A DNA stretch of 64,000 nucleotides from Eriocheir sinensis (GCF_024679095.1 NC_066517.1:17251600-17315599), one strand, 5' to 3'. Shown: positions 1-12,308, counted from the first letter of the stretch. The notes: generated by a model not told the origin, from the letters alone. Program-made: numbers and translations.

Positions 1-20
1 GAGAGAGAGAGAGAGAGATA
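1..20. repeat. (GA)n microsatellite at window edge
   Basis: About nine GA units run from base 1 directly into the truncated retrotransposon at about 19-21. A second (GA)n tract lies on the far side of the element at 1186-1208. Confidence 0.9.
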
Positions 21-1185
21 TTGACCTTTTTTATCTCCACGAGGATACTTCAACTCGGACTGCCAGAGCTAACGGAAAAACTGTTATGTAGCTTCCTTGA
101 TCAGCGCTCAGCTTCCATTCGAGTTAAGTCAGCAATATCCTCCCCGTTCCCCCTGCACAGCGGCGTGCCACAGGGCAGCGTGTTATCACCAACGCTCTTC
201 ATCACCTACACCTCTGACATGCCCCGGTCTGATAACAGAAGCTGTATGGATATATATTATGCTGACGACGCGACACAAATAGTGACCTCCAACGGTACCC
301 TAGACCACCATGACGCCCTGGTCGTGCGGGAGGCGAACAGACTCAACACATTTGAAAAAAAATGGAAGATCAAAACAAACATAGACAAGTTCGCTGTGGT
401 CGCACTCGGCAGGAAAAAATTAAATGACATACAAATACAGGGCAACACCATCTCCCACCAAAAACAATGCCAGATATTAGGCCACACAGTGACATCCACC
501 GGCCTGATCGTTAAACACGTCAACGACAAAACCATGAAAGTTAAAACAGCCCTCACATCACTAAACAGATTCTGGCATTTCACAGAGCGGCTCAAACTGT
601 ATCTGGTAAAGACTAAGATACTTCCTATACTAGACTACTCACCCACCCCGACACACATGGCTCCCCACACCAAGATGTTACAGCTTCAGAGGCTGCAGAA
701 CAAAGCGCTGAGATTTGCCACCGGACAAAAATACCCGTACACGGAAAACATAGCAGCACAGCACCGCAGACTCGTAGTACAACTAGTCAGCACAAGGCTA
801 CGGGAGGCGGCCGGAAAGATATGGGCGAAACTAGACCAGCAAGACGACGTGAACTACACCCACGTCAAGGAGCTTGACGGCAGCACGAACTTAGTCCACC
901 CCTGGTTTCCGCGCAGCTTGAAGTCACTACGAGAACAACCGCCCACACACCACTTCACACAAGTGACGCCATAGCTTAGCTTAGCTCTCTACACACAAAC
1001 AATCCAAACACACACACCCCCAGCACGCCGGGGGTATACAAATAAGGTGCCCGATAAACAACAACTACACCAGAACAACTAACGAACCTACACCATACAA
1101 CTGTACACTCCTACTGTCTTTCCTATTCCCCACCTGTACCTCACCACTAACCCACTTCCTCTTCGTACTATACCCTTGATTTAAA
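19..1185 (+). mobile_element. 5'-truncated non-LTR retrotransposon (Jockey-like) with 3' UTR
   Basis: The 3' part of a non-LTR element: half of a reverse-transcriptase ORF (21-974), a stop codon, and about 210 bp of A/C-rich untranslated sequence ending in a short A run at 1181-1186. It is bounded on both sides by (GA)n. The 5' end is missing and the break falls just upstream of the RT palm motifs. No poly(A) tail longer than five bases is visible. Either the element inserted into a GA tract or the GA tract grew from its tail; the sequence alone does not decide. Confidence 0.8.
21..974 (+). CDS. Partial reverse transcriptase, C-terminal half
   Basis: This would copy element RNA into DNA at a nicked target site (target-primed reverse transcription). 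Seen in the 317-residue frame: the GVPQGSVLSP motif at residues 48-57, the catalytic YADD box at 80-83, a KW..KTN..K segment at about 114-123, and the thumb/C-terminal signature LQRLQNKALRF at 222-232. This order matches Jockey/CR1/I-type non-LTR elements. There is no genuine start: the frame continues into the upstream GA tract, and the endonuclease domain and RT fingers are missing. The remaining frame has no internal stop, which suggests a fairly recent insertion. It cannot be functional as it stands. The exact clade (Jockey or a relative) is uncertain. Confidence 0.88.
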   Translation: MTFFISTRILQLGLPELTEKLLCSFLDQRSASIRVKSAISSPFPLHSGVPQGSVLSPTLFITYTSDMPRSDNRSCMDIYYADDATQIVTSNGTLDHHDALVVREANRLNTFEKKWKIKTNIDKFAVVALGRKKLNDIQIQGNTISHQKQCQILGHTVTSTGLIVKHVNDKTMKVKTALTSLNRFWHFTERLKLYLVKTKILPILDYSPTPTHMAPHTKMLQLQRLQNKALRFATGQKYPYTENIAAQHRRLVVQLVSTRLREAAGKIWAKLDQQDDVNYTHVKELDGSTNLVHPWFPRSLKSLREQPPTHHFTQVTP

Positions 1186-1213
1186 AAGAGAGAGAGAGAG
1201 AGAGAGAGTCTAT

Positions 1214-1248
<35 letters not shown>

Positions 1249-1274
1249 CTACTACTACTACTACTACTACTACA
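1186..1274. repeat. Compound microsatellite (GA)n-(CAA)n-(CTA)n
   Basis: (GA)n at 1186-1208, (CAA)n at about 1214-1247, then (CTA)n to about 1273, directly after the retrotransposon 3' end. Confidence 0.95.
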
Positions 1275-1745
1275 ACGTTTTCACTCACCCTTCTCCCCAC
1301 TCGGTTGTTGTGTTGGTTCATGATCGTCACCGCCGGGTCCTGCTGCCTCCTCTTCCCCTTCTTCTTCCTCCTCCATCCCTTCTTCTTCTTCCTCCTCCTC
1401 CTGCCGCCGCTCACCCTTGACCTCCTCCTCGTCGTCTTGGCCCTCTGCTCCTCCTCGCGCCTCCTGCTCCTCGACCGCCTCCTCGTGTTCTTGTGTTGCA
1501 CGTTCCGCTCCGTCGTCGACCGCAAAGAGAAAGGCTCCACTTCTCTGTTGCGTCGCGGGCTGTTGTTCCACCCATCCTCAGCCTCCTCCTCATCATTATC
1601 GTATTCCTCGTCTTCCTCCTGCTCCTCCTCCTCTTCGTCTTCCGTTGGCTCCTCCTCCTCCTCCTCTTCTTCTTCTTCCTCTTCGTCCCTCCATCGTCCG
1701 TGTCTTCTTCTCCCCGCTGCCCTCCGCCCTCGTTCCTGGAGTAGA
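1275..1745. repeat. Pyrimidine-rich cryptically simple sequence
   Basis: Dominated by CTC, CTT and TCC triplets on the plus strand. Open frames on both strands translate only to Ser/Leu/Pro or Arg/Glu runs, which indicates low complexity and not coding sequence. Confidence 0.8.
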
Positions 1746-2714
1746 AGGTTAATCTGTTTAGTAATTTATTTTCGCTTCTGTACACTGAGGAAAAATATAT
1801 TATCTCGTAAGTGAATATTATGTCGTCCACTCCTCGTTTTCCCTAATAACTGTTTATACACGTTCTGAGTGGGTACATTTTTTGCTCCGTTTGGGTATTA
1901 GCCTAGTCTGGTTACTCTGCTTTTTTGCCTATATTGTTTTAGTTTATACGACGTTAATTTATCGAGTCGTGGACGGTGTGAGGAGATTAGATTCTCCTTG
2001 TTTGCTCCTGCGTCGTCGTGTGTGTTATCTGCAGCGATTCTCATTTGTTTTAGTCTGCTTCTTTGGGCCCCGTTGATCACCGCTTTCGCCGGCTTCGCAA
2101 TGAGGTATTCTGCGTGGGGGATCAGGGCTGCACCAGAGACAAATATGGCCTGAGTATACATAGTTGTTACGTGTTTACACTGATAATGCATTGCTAGTCA
2201 TTACAGCAACTTGAATCTGCTATGTAGAAGGAGGCAAACGATTACTGAATGCCGCTGAAAGGTGTACCCAGTTGTTAGAAATTATTGAACCGCGGTGTTG
2301 CTGAAGGGGATTTTAATTGCGCAGAAAACGACTGGAAATGGTTACGTAATGTGATGAGTCGAATATGTGAGCGAGTTAAGCTGCACGGTGGACTTTTTCC
2401 TACGTTACTGAACATAGAAATAAATAATATATACTCTGACGTTCTTAAAATGGGTGAATCGCCTTTAATATTGTCGATAGAGGTTTGAGTGATGCAGTCT
2501 CGAGAATGTTGGATATTGTTGACCTGAGTTGTGGTGTTGCTGCTTGAGTAAGATGTATTTAACTATCAAGAACCCGGGAAGTGATTAGGTAATGTGTGAT
2601 GAGATGAAGGTGTGAACGAATTGTACCTCCTCGAAAATGTTATCAAAGCTGCGGTAGGATGATTGGAGTGTGCAGTGATGTTTTAGCTATGGTACAATAC
2701 GGTGGAGTTGGCGT
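1746..2714. other. Unannotated unique sequence
   Basis: Mixed-composition sequence with no recognised gene, RNA or repeat. Short frames at 1882-2076 and 2285-2488 show no family motif. Confidence 0.5.
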
Positions 2715-2718
2715 TTAA

Positions 2719-2929
2719 AGCCCCGTTCACACTGTACGGACGCTGGGCCACGACAACCCAGCGACTCGGGGTATATGAGGTCTTGGGTGCGAAATCTTGA
2801 TGTGGAAGGGTCGCATATGGTCGGCAAGATTATGTGCGACCCTTTCATATCAACATTTCACATCCAAGACCTCGTGTTCCCGGAGTCGCTGGGTTGTCGT
2901 GGCCCAGAGTCGGTATGTGTGAACGGGGG
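2719..2929. mobile_element. Foldback MITE flanked by TTAA
   Basis: A 211-bp element whose two halves are inverted copies over nearly their whole length. The left arm begins with CCCCGTTCACAC and carries GGGCCACGACAACCCAGCGA at about 2751-2770; the right arm carries the complements, ending at GTGTGAACGGGGG. TTAA flanks it at 2715-2718 and 2930-2933. The TTAA duplication fits piggyBac-type elements. A 3-bp TTA duplication (PIF/Harbinger) cannot be excluded. It has no coding capacity. Confidence 0.85.
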
Positions 2930-2933
2930 TTAA

Positions 2934-3534
2934 TATTGGTGGAGGAGGAAGAGAGTGAATAATTGAGGCAGTGAACACAACCACAAACCAAAAAACAAAA
3001 GCACACGAAAAAAAAAAAAGATAATACACAAATACACAGTAAGCTTCCTCTTGGAGAATATTACTGTTAAAAAATAAGCGTAACAATGGTAGGATAAACA
3101 AAACTACATATATAAAACAAAATATACCAAATTATATGCACGCTAATAGATAGATTGGTATAGTCCGTTGCTGGGGGAGAATGACGAAAGGCTAATGATG
3201 ATGATGATGATGATGATTAGCAGAAAGGAAGACCAGAGTAAACATATGCACAGGTAACTGATTTTAAGAGAATAATTACCGTGTTTGAAGTGATAATAAA
3301 AAAAACCTCCGCACCATTACACTGAAGGAAGACTTAGGAAATAAATATATGTGAAGGTAATTGCTTTGGAGAAAATAATCCTCGTGTTTGTCGTGACCTG
3401 GCGCCTAATTAGGGAGAGTTTGTGTATGCATCTGCCTTTGGTCTGTTGTGCATGGGTAATTAGGGGGGACTGAGGACCGTGTGTTAATGACCTCAGACAC
3501 TTAGTAATTATTTTTTGTTTTGTGTTTGTGTAGT
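2934..3534. other. Unannotated AT-rich sequence
   Basis: No gene recognised. A short (GAT)n lies near 3197-3217 and an A run near 3008-3019. Confidence 0.5.
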
Positions 3535-3535
3535 G

Positions 3536-3600
<65 letters not shown>

Positions 3601-3716
3601 CTTCTTCTTCTTCTTCTTCTTCTTCTTCTTTTTTTCTTCTTTTTCTTCTTCTTCTTCTTTTTCTTCTTCTTCTTCTTCTTCTTTTCCATCTTCTTCTTCT
3701 CGTTCTTCTTTCTCTT
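3535..3716. repeat. Compound (GT)n-(CTT)n microsatellite
   Basis: About 32 GT units at 3536-3599 switch abruptly to CTT/TTC repeats through about 3716. Long frames on either strand (poly Cys-Val, poly Lys-Arg) are artefacts. Confidence 0.97.
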
Positions 3717-4100
3717 AAATCTTCTCCCCTCCTCTACCCCCCCCCCCCCTCATCATCATTCATCATCCTTTATTATTATTAAAATCTATTATGCCTGTGT
3801 TCTCCTTATCGCCTTTACTTCCCATTATCATTGCCATTACCGGGGTTCATGTTCTCGCCCTTCCATATTCAGTCATCCACTATTCGCCATGATCGCTCCA
3901 CAGCCTCGTTAGCCGGCTTGCTCATGAATAGAAGGAGGTTGTACTCACTGATATCATGCTTCTGTTATTTAATTTTAATGTTCTTTTTCCTTCTTCAGGG
4001 CTGACCCTAACACACACTGGTTATCTTGCGGCAACAACAACAACAACTAAAACAACGATAACTACAAAGACTGCTGCATTCCTCGTAAGTACAACAGCCT
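3717..4100. other. Unannotated sequence
   Basis: A C run at 3738-3750 and a short (CAA)n near 4033-4046. No gene recognised. Confidence 0.5.
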
Positions 4101-4104
4101 ATGA

Positions 4105-4111
4105 ATAGTAA

Positions 4112-4142
<31 letters not shown>

Positions 4143-4455
4143 CTGAGTGTGGGCGCAATGGTGGTGACGATAGAGGTGGTGGTGGTGGTGATGGTAGTGG
4201 TGGTAATGGTGGTGGTGGTGATGGTAGTGGTGGTGGTAGTGGGAGTGATGTGTGGGGGGGGGGGAGGTGGAGTAAGATATCTGATCCTACCTACTTGGCG
4301 AACTTGCTTTCAACCTGTAATTAATGTGATGGACCTACGTTTTTTTTTTCTTCTCTTTGCCTGTGGCCTGAGGAAAGGGTGCGTGTGGATGTGGAACCTT
4401 GAGGTGGTGTGGGAGGAGGAGGAGGAGGAGGAGGAGGAAGAGGAGGAGGAGGAGT
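4105..4455. repeat. (AGT)n, (GGT)n and (GGA)n tracts
   Basis: (AGT)n at 4108-4141, a G/T-rich GGT-like stretch at 4158-4270, and (GGA)n at 4411-4454, separated by about 130 bp of unique sequence. Confidence 0.9.
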
Positions 4456-5106
4456 AGGCAGGTGGGTCCGTTGAAGTTGTCATGGATTAGGCCGACAACT
4501 TAATTGGCTTCGTAAGTGGCCAGGTGAATGCGTGGTGGATAATTAGCAGGTGGTATCTCCTACCTGGACTGATTGTAATGGTAGGTGGTGATGGTGGTGA
4601 TAGGGTAAGCGGGGGAATGGGGGTGATGGTTTGGGTGGTAGTGATGATGGCGGTTTTGTGGTGATGGTTTCTTTCTCACATTCACACCCACAAACCCCTC
4701 CACCTCCCCTTTCTCACCAACCTATCCACCACCAGGTATCGTTCTCACCTTCATACCCTCGACGCCCTCCCCTTCCCCTTTACCCTCCTTACCTATCTAC
4801 CTATCTATCCCCCACCGACCTCTCCTCCTCTCACCCACCCACCTTCTCCCATTCCCCCACTCGCCCCCACCAAGCACAGTACCCGTCTCCACCCACACCC
4901 ACACCCACGTCTCACCCCCTCACCCACCCAACCCAGTCAGTTCTCAGGCAAGATTTCCCCCAAACAGGTTATGCATTAATTATCGGACGAAGACAAAAAG
5001 AAAAAAAGACATACATCAAATTATCTAATGTCACCGGTTCGGTTGCATAAATATGTATATATCTTCCTGGGAAAGATAGCAATTTATGGAAGGAGAGTGG
5101 AGTGGT
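4456..5106. other. Unannotated sequence with C-rich segment
   Basis: 4680-4950 is C/T-rich with degenerate CCCACC repeats. The rest is unique with no recognised gene. Confidence 0.5.
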
Positions 5107-5226
5107 ATCTTGTTGTTGTTGTTGTTTTTCTTGTTCTTGTTCTTGTTCTTCTTCTTCTTCTTGTTTGTGTTCTTGTTCTTCTTTTTCTTCTTCTTCTTGT
5201 TTGTCTTCTTCTTCTTCTTCTTCTCG
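5107..5226. repeat. (TTG/TTC)n microsatellite
   Basis: Interrupted TTG and TTC triplets. Confidence 0.9.
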
Positions 5227-5484
5227 CTCAGGTAAAGCAGACAGGTTGACGGGGAGGTAAATTATTGTGTTTTATCTGGACAGGTGTGTGGAGGAAATGG
5301 GGGAGTTGGGGTTGTTTTTTGCCCAAGCCTTCAAATGTCAGTCAGTGTTCTGGATTGTTGTTTGTTTTATAAGACTGCGGAAGACTTGAATGCTTGGCGA
5401 GCGGAGAAGAATGTTAGGGATTGAATATATTGGGGTACGTTTTTTTTTTCTTTCGTTTGTTCTCTCGTTCTCAATCTCCAATCT

Positions 5485-5545
5485 ACTTATCCATCCATCC
5501 ATCTATCTATCTATCCATCTATTTATCTATCTACCTGTCTATCTA

Positions 5546-5595
<50 letters not shown>

Positions 5596-5750
5596 AACAT
5601 GAAGGTGGAGAAAAAAAAGTGGAGGGAGGAGGGAAGAGGAGGGAGGAGGAGGGTTGGGTTAAGAGAGAGAGAGAAGTTGAGGTGGTGATGAGTGGGATAG
5701 TACTGAGTGGAGGAGGAGGAGGAGGAGGAGGAGGAGGAGGAGGAGGAGAC
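5485..5750. repeat. (CTAT)n-(GT)n followed by purine-rich (GGA)n
   Basis: Imperfect CTAT units at 5488-5555, (GT)n at 5555-5589, a GA-rich stretch, then (GGA)n at 5708-5748. Confidence 0.92.
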
Positions 5751-6250
5751 GAACCACACCTCCAATTATTGCCTCCACCTATTAGAGAATCAAAGAGACC
5801 CCGCCCCGCCCCACGCCCCGCCCCCTCCACATCCCCGCCCTCTTCCCACCTTCTTACCTGTCCCCCTTATCCCTCTACTTTCTCTCTGCCCCCCTCAGCC
5901 TCCCTCGTCTCCCTTCACCTCGCCTCGCCCCGCCCCTCAACACTTACACAAGACTCTCCCCCTCTCTCCCCCTCCGCCTCCCTCCCTCTCCCCTCTTCTC
6001 TCCTTCTTTTGTTTTCATCGTTTTTACACAACAATCATCTCTTTTGTCTTATGCTTTCCACTCGCTTTTGAAGACCTTATACAACCTTGGCCTCCTCTTC
6101 TTCTTCCTCCTTCTCCTCCTCCTCCCCCTCCTCCTATCTTCCTCTGTCTCACACCTTCCCAGTTTAGTAACAATCAAAGTCTGCTCTCCCTCTTCTTTCT
6201 CACGCTCTTTCACTCTCTCTTCTTCCCTTTCCTCCCTGACAGGTTTTACG
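5751..6250. repeat. Pyrimidine-rich low-complexity sequence
   Basis: CT/CCT-rich on the plus strand. Overlapping Pro/Ser/Leu-rich frames carry no domain. Confidence 0.75.
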
Positions 6251-6726
<476 letters not shown>

Positions 6727-7127
6727 ATCCTCCCCTCGCTCCTCTTGCACGCCTATTCCCACCACCTGCAAAGTATTGGCACAACCCCCGCACCCATCGA
6801 CCCGCTTCGCCACCATCGTTTCATCCACTCCCTCTCCCTATCCCGCCACCTCGTATCCCTACCCCGCCTCATTCCTTCCCTATCCCGCCGCACACACCCG
6901 TCCCGCCTGCATATTCATGAGTTGTTACTACGTTCAGCACCAGATCCGGTTTAGGGTAGGTTAGTTAAGGTCAGGTAAGGTTGAATAAGGTTTGTCCATC
7001 AGCGTGTTGTATCTTATATTTACCGGGAAACACACTGGGGATGATCAGAAGAGGATTACACGGTTGACTCGGGGAGGTGCCAATCATGCAGACACTCAAG
7101 AAATATCCGCCCCTTCCCAGCCCTATC
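6727..7127. other. C-rich intronic sequence
   Basis: TATCCC-rich stretches at 6836-6905, then a short stretch of degenerate TTAGG-like pentamers at 6950-6992. No exon seen on either strand. Confidence 0.5.
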
Positions 7128-7440
7128 CTGCCCCGTCCCACCCCTATCCTGCCCCGTCCCACTCCTATCCTGCCCCGTCCCACCCCTATCCTGCCCCGTC
7201 CCACTCCTATCCTGCCCCGTTCCACCCCTATCCTCCCCCGTTCCACCCCTATCCTGCCCCGTCCCACCCCTATCCTGCCCCGTCCCACCTCTTTCCCACT
7301 CCGTCCCACCCCGATCCTGCCCCGTCCCACCCCTTTCCCACTCCGTCCCACCCCTATCCTGCCCCATCCCACCTCTTTCCCACCCTTTCTCACCCCTTTC
7401 CCACCCCGTCCCACCCCGCCTGGCCTCATCGCCCCCCTTA
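7128..7440. repeat. 21-bp minisatellite in the Wnt intron
   Basis: The unit reads CCCCGTCCCACCCCTATCCT plus one base, about 13-14 copies with point variants. Because 21 is a multiple of three, both strands stay open (heptapeptide repeats such as YPAPSHP). This is a frame artefact. It ends within about 20 bp of the Wnt splice donor at 7458. Confidence 0.92.
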
Positions 7441-7458
7441 CCCGCCCCTCACACTCAC

Positions 7459-7691
7459 CCGGTACACCATCCTGCGCCCCCCGTCCCTCGCGTCGATGAA
7501 GTGCTTGGCGAAGGAGGCCCCGAATCGCACGTTGTCCCCGCAGCCTCCCCACTTGAAATGGCCGTTGGGGGGCTCCTGTGGGACGCGCCCGCACCCACAC
7601 AGCACCAGCGTCCCCAGCGAGCACGCCCGCGCCACGGCCCACGTCACGGCGGCGGAGCTGAGGGCGTGCACCACGGCCTGTTCCCGAGTGC
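7459..7691 (-). CDS. Wnt11: Wnt ligand (Wnt11-type), internal exon, downstream of the two seen
   Basis: Part of a secreted, lipid-modified Wnt signalling ligand that acts on Frizzled receptors. The exon encodes 77 residues after completing a split Gly codon. Seen: TREQA at 1-5, [16 protein letters not shown] at 9-24, CGCG at 31-34, and [12 protein letters not shown] at 46-57, which is the conserved Wnt WGGC block. The E-P-P spacing before WGGC and the GTRE start resemble Wnt11 more than Wnt4, 5, 9 or 16 as I know those families. The acceptor is a pyrimidine tract plus CTACAG ending at 7692; the donor is GTGAGTG at 7458-7452, phase 0. Cysteines at 23, 31, 33 and 50 are intact and there are no stops. 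The next exon (HN..GR and CHGVSGSC regions) is not found down to position 1 and probably lies outside. Wnt identity is secure; the subfamily is probable. Confidence 0.9.
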
Positions 7692-7740
7692 CTGTAGAGG
7701 GGGAAGGGTATATGTGAGCCCTTTACTGAGGAGAGAGCGA

Positions 7741-7852
7741 TTTTTTTTTCTTTTACAGCTACGGAGACAGTTCAAGTGCGTAAAGAAAAAATATTAAAAA
7801 AAGCCCGCTACTTACTGCTCCTGAATAGAGGTCAAAGGAGTGGCCAAAAAGG
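7741..7852 (-). repeat. Family B short interspersed element
   Basis: On the minus strand: GGCCACTCCTTTGACC, CTATTCAGGAGCAGTAAGTA, GCGGGC, a T-rich spacer, then ACGCACTTGAACTGTCTCC. Matching copies lie at 17645-17740, 32555-32640, 38860-38975 and 59690-59790, with a diverged copy at 55455-55545. The ends AGGAGCAGT and ACTGTCTCCT are imperfect inverted repeats. Confidence 0.8.
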
Positions 7853-8426
7853 AAGAGGGGAAAGATAAATTGTGGAAGAAAAAAAACCATGATAGTTATT
7901 TACACGTGGATTTTTATTCATGTATACACCTACTTAACCACACACAGATACACATATACACCTTCATTTTATAACTCCCCCCCCCTCCCCCATACACACA
8001 AAACACAAACACACGAACACACAATATGCCACTTACAAAGGACGAACGCGATCATGTAAGCGGGTAGGAGGAAGGGGGGCGGAAGGGGGTGGGGAGGCAT
8101 GAGGGGGGAAGGGGGGCTGTAGGAGGAAGGCGGAAGGGGTGGGGAGGCATGAGGGGTGGGGAAGGGCTGGTTCAGGTGCAGACAGGTAAAAACAGTAATT
8201 GCTCAGATTTGACGAGTTAAAGACAGGTGTGGCGTCTGTCTGGCTCATCCTTTGGGGGCGAGGAAACAGGAGGGGGGAGAAGGAGGGAGAGAGGAGAGAA
8301 AGAGTGAGGGAGATGAAGGTAGGGAGGCAGACAGGCAGGGGGAAAGGATACAGGTAGATGAGCAGGTAGGAGGTAGTAAAGAAGGTAGACAGATAAGGAT
8401 GAGGGAGAGAGGGAGGTGGCAGGTAA

Positions 8427-8479
<53 letters not shown>

Positions 8480-8485
8480 GCGCAA
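7853..8485. other. Intronic low-complexity sequence ending in (GA)n
   Basis: C-rich at 7977-7992, G-rich GGAAGG repeats at 8068-8165 including a short direct duplication, GA-rich from 8265, and (GA)24 at 8430-8478. No exon seen. Confidence 0.6.
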
Positions 8486-8493
8486 GGAAGAAG

Positions 8494-8686
8494 CACCGTT
8501 GCAGATTGTCGTACTCAGAGCCGCGTATTTACCGGTTTCTGGTCCATAACTGTTGCCAAGAATCACCAATAATTAACCATTTAAACGATAACCATACATG
8601 AAGGCAGTTATTTAGGGGACGAAAGAAGTTTTTGGGTCGGAAATCAGCAAACCTAAGAGGCAGAGCACGACAGTCTGGCAAAGTTG
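8494..8686. mobile_element. hAT-type MITE, copy 1
   Basis: A 193-bp non-coding element. The left end CACCGTTGCAGATTGTCG and the right end CTGGCAAAGTTG are inverted repeats continuing about 50 bp inward (ACCGGTTTCTG against a diverged CGGAAATC). A perfect 8-bp target duplication GGAAGAAG flanks it (8486-8493 and 8687-8694). The 8-bp duplication and CA-G termini are typical of hAT transposons. Confidence 0.9.
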
Positions 8687-8859
8687 GGAAGAAGGGGGAG
8701 AGAGTGGGAGGGAGGGAGAGTTAGGTAGGCAGGTAAGTCGGCAGGTAGGCACTGAGGGAGGGAGGCATGGACGGGGTCGGATGAAGCTTGTTTGCCAAGG
8801 TCTCCGGGGTTGTCCTGGCGACCTGAACCTCAATATTCTGCCCGAGCGAGACGATAATA
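8687..8859. other. G-rich intronic sequence
   Basis: GGGAGG/GCAGGTAG-rich stretch with no exon or element recognised. Confidence 0.4.
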
Positions 8860-9960
8860 CGTAACACTTAGCACGCAGATATTACTGGGGCTTAATGAAT
8901 GTCCTCCGCTGCGGGTGTGTTGGGTTTGCTGAAGTGATCATTGGCGCTTAGAAAGAAGGTGACACGACGCAAAGACTAGACTTGGATATTAAGGAAACAA
9001 AAAATACCCTGAGATGTAAGGTAACGCTTAGCTCGCAGACATTATGAATGCCTAAATCAAGTCTTCTGCTGCGGGTGTTGAATTTATTGAGGTGATCATT
9101 AGTGCGTTGAGAGAGGGAGACATAACTTCAAGTGCAGCTTAGAGACAGGACTTGGATAGTTAGGAAAAGTATACCCAGAGATATAACGTAACACTTAGTT
9201 CACAAAGATGAGTCCATGTCTTCTGCTGCAGCTGTTGATTTTAGGGATATGATAAATAGTGCCTTGAGAGATGGGACAATCCTAAGTGCAGCTCGGTGAC
9301 AAGATTTCGATGCTAGGGAAAATGCACAAAGATGGAACTTAACACTTAGCGAGCAAGAATGAGTGCACAACCCATGTCTTCTACTGCAGGTGTTGATTCT
9401 AGTGATATGGCCATTAGTGTGTTGAGAGATGGGACATTCTTAAGTGCAGCTCAGTGACAAGATTTCGATGCTAGGGAAATTACACAAAGATGGAACTTAA
9501 CATTTAGCGAGCAAGAATGAGTGCACAACCCATGTCTTCTACAGCAGGTGTTGATGCTAGTGATATGGCCATTACTGCGTTGAGAGATGGGACATTCTTA
9601 AGTGCAGCTCAGTGACAAGATTTCGATGCTAGGGAAATTACACAAAGATGGAACTTAACACTTAGCGAGCAAGAATGAGTGCACAACCCATGTCTTCTAC
9701 AGCAGGTGTTGATGCTAGTGATATGGCCATTAGTGTGTTGAGAGATTGAGAGATATTTTTATGTGCAACTCAAGAACAGGACTTGAGCGATGAGAAAATG
9801 TACCCAGAGATGTAACGTCGTAACACTTAATGAGCAGGTATGCGATTGCAATTGTTGACTTTAATTATATGATCATTAGTGGGTTGAGAGAGAGAGACAC
9901 ACATCCATAAATGCAACTAAAAAACAGAACCTGAACGTTGAAGAAAAGTACCCAAAGACG
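8860..9960. repeat. Degenerate tandem array, period about 158 bp
   Basis: Landmark GAGCAAGAATGAGTGCAC recurs at 9351, 9509 and 9666, and weaker versions of the unit (TAACACTTAGC..., TGCGGGTGTTGA..., GTTGAGAGA...) extend to about 8860 and 9960. About seven copies, best preserved in the centre. Non-coding. Confidence 0.9.
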
Positions 9961-9967
9961 TAACACA

Positions 9968-10016
9968 GGAACATACATACCCACATACATACATACATAC
10001 ACACATACATACATAC
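9968..10016. repeat. (ACAT)n microsatellite
   Basis: Imperfect ACAT/ACCC tetramers. Confidence 0.9.
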
Positions 10017-10329
10017 CCCGCGGAGAGAAGAGAAGAGAAGGCTGAATTTCGTGTTGCAATTTAGCGTGCGAGCGTGTGTTTTGGCCTTAAGGGTAAAGAT
10101 GGCCTTGGTGATGAGGGGAGGAGCGCCCTTAGAGCATACCCACAGCCTTGCCCCAGCCTTGCCCTTCCCGTCCCATCAGTGCCCGCCCAGCCTTTACCTG
10201 ATTCCCTTCCCTTCACGGTCTGGGCACTCCATCACAGGTGTCATGGTCGCCCACCTGGTCACCTCCTATACCTGTTGTCCCTTTCTCTCTCTTTCTCTTC
10301 TCTTCACTTCTCTTTTTCTTTTCTGTTCT

Positions 10330-11194
<865 letters not shown>

Positions 11195-11830
11195 GCTGTC
11201 TCTACCTTCATCTCCCTTTCATCTCCTCTTTTTTCCCTCAGTTTTTGTTTCCTACCATTTATCAACATAATCTTCAGTTGTTACTATTCCTATTCCACCT
11301 TTCTATCTGTATACCTTCATCTCCCTTTCATCCTCTCTTCCACTTCCCCTTTTTCCCCATCTTCTGTTCCTTACCACTTTTCAACATCATCGTCAGCTAC
11401 TGCAAGTCCACATCCCTGTCTGTATACCTTCATCTCCCTTTCATCCTCTCTTCCACTTCCCCTTTTTCCCCATCTTCTGTTCCTTACCACTTTTCAACAT
11501 CATCTTCAGCTATACTGCAAGTCCACCTATCTGTCTGTATACCTTCATCTCCCTTTCATCCTCTCTTCCACTTCCCCTTTTTCCCCATCTTCTGTTCCTT
11601 ACCACTTATTAACATCATCTTCAGCTATACTGCAAGTCCACCTTTCTCTCTATACCTTCGTCTCCCTTTCATCCTCTCTTCCCCAGGCCTTATTTTACTC
11701 TACATTCCTTAATACACTCTCAGTAACCTCTAGTCACTCATCACCTTCAGCTTTACTTATAGTCTGCCTCTCTGTCAGTACCTTCATCTCCCTTTCATCC
11801 TCTCTTCCCTAAGCCCTAATTTACTCTCCA
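11195..11830. repeat. Tandem array, period about 115 bp
   Basis: Landmark ACCTTCATCTCCC recurs at about 11205, 11312, 11425, 11540, 11655 (variant) and 11779. Six units; the middle three are nearly identical. Pyrimidine-rich and non-coding. Confidence 0.93.
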
Positions 11831-12225
11831 TTCCTCTTACCAGCAGCAATCCCTAGTCACTCACCGCACCCCCTTCCCTCCCTGCCCACCGTGTCACCTG
11901 TCGGGCTTAAACAAGGCTTATCACACCTGTATATACGTGTCGAATAATGGAGTGGCGTTATCTCCGGTCTGACAGGCGCCTTTACCCTCCTCGGCAAAGA
12001 ACAGGTTATAAAAAGGGCCGGAGTGTGAAGGACGGGGGTAGTGTGTGTGGATGGCGTGGAGTGGAGCGTCGAGGTGGAAAGGTGTGAAGGGGGGGGGGGG
12101 GGAGGGGGGTTAAAAAGAGGACAGGAATGTGTATTGTAATGTCTTCTGATGTTCCTTTATCTGACAACACCGGGTTAGGAACTGTAATTGATCTCTTTTT
12201 TTTCTCGCTTCAAGCTAGCTAACTA
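11831..12225. other. Intronic unique sequence near the Wnt exon
   Basis: No feature except a G run at 12090-12100. Confidence 0.4.
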
Positions 12226-12308
12226 TCTATCTATCTATCTATCTCTATCTCTATCTATCTATCTATCTATCTATCTTACACCTCTTTTTTCGCCACACGC
12301 AATCCCTC

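Noticed and set aside
6950..6992. A second interstitial telomere tract
   Set aside because: Only a few degenerate AGGTT-like pentamers over about 40 bp, too short and impure to claim.
6971..7717. Heptapeptide-repeat frames of 223 and 241 residues over the Wnt exon and 21-bp array
   Set aside because: A 21-bp unit keeps every frame open, and the true coding part is the 7459-7691 exon in a single frame.
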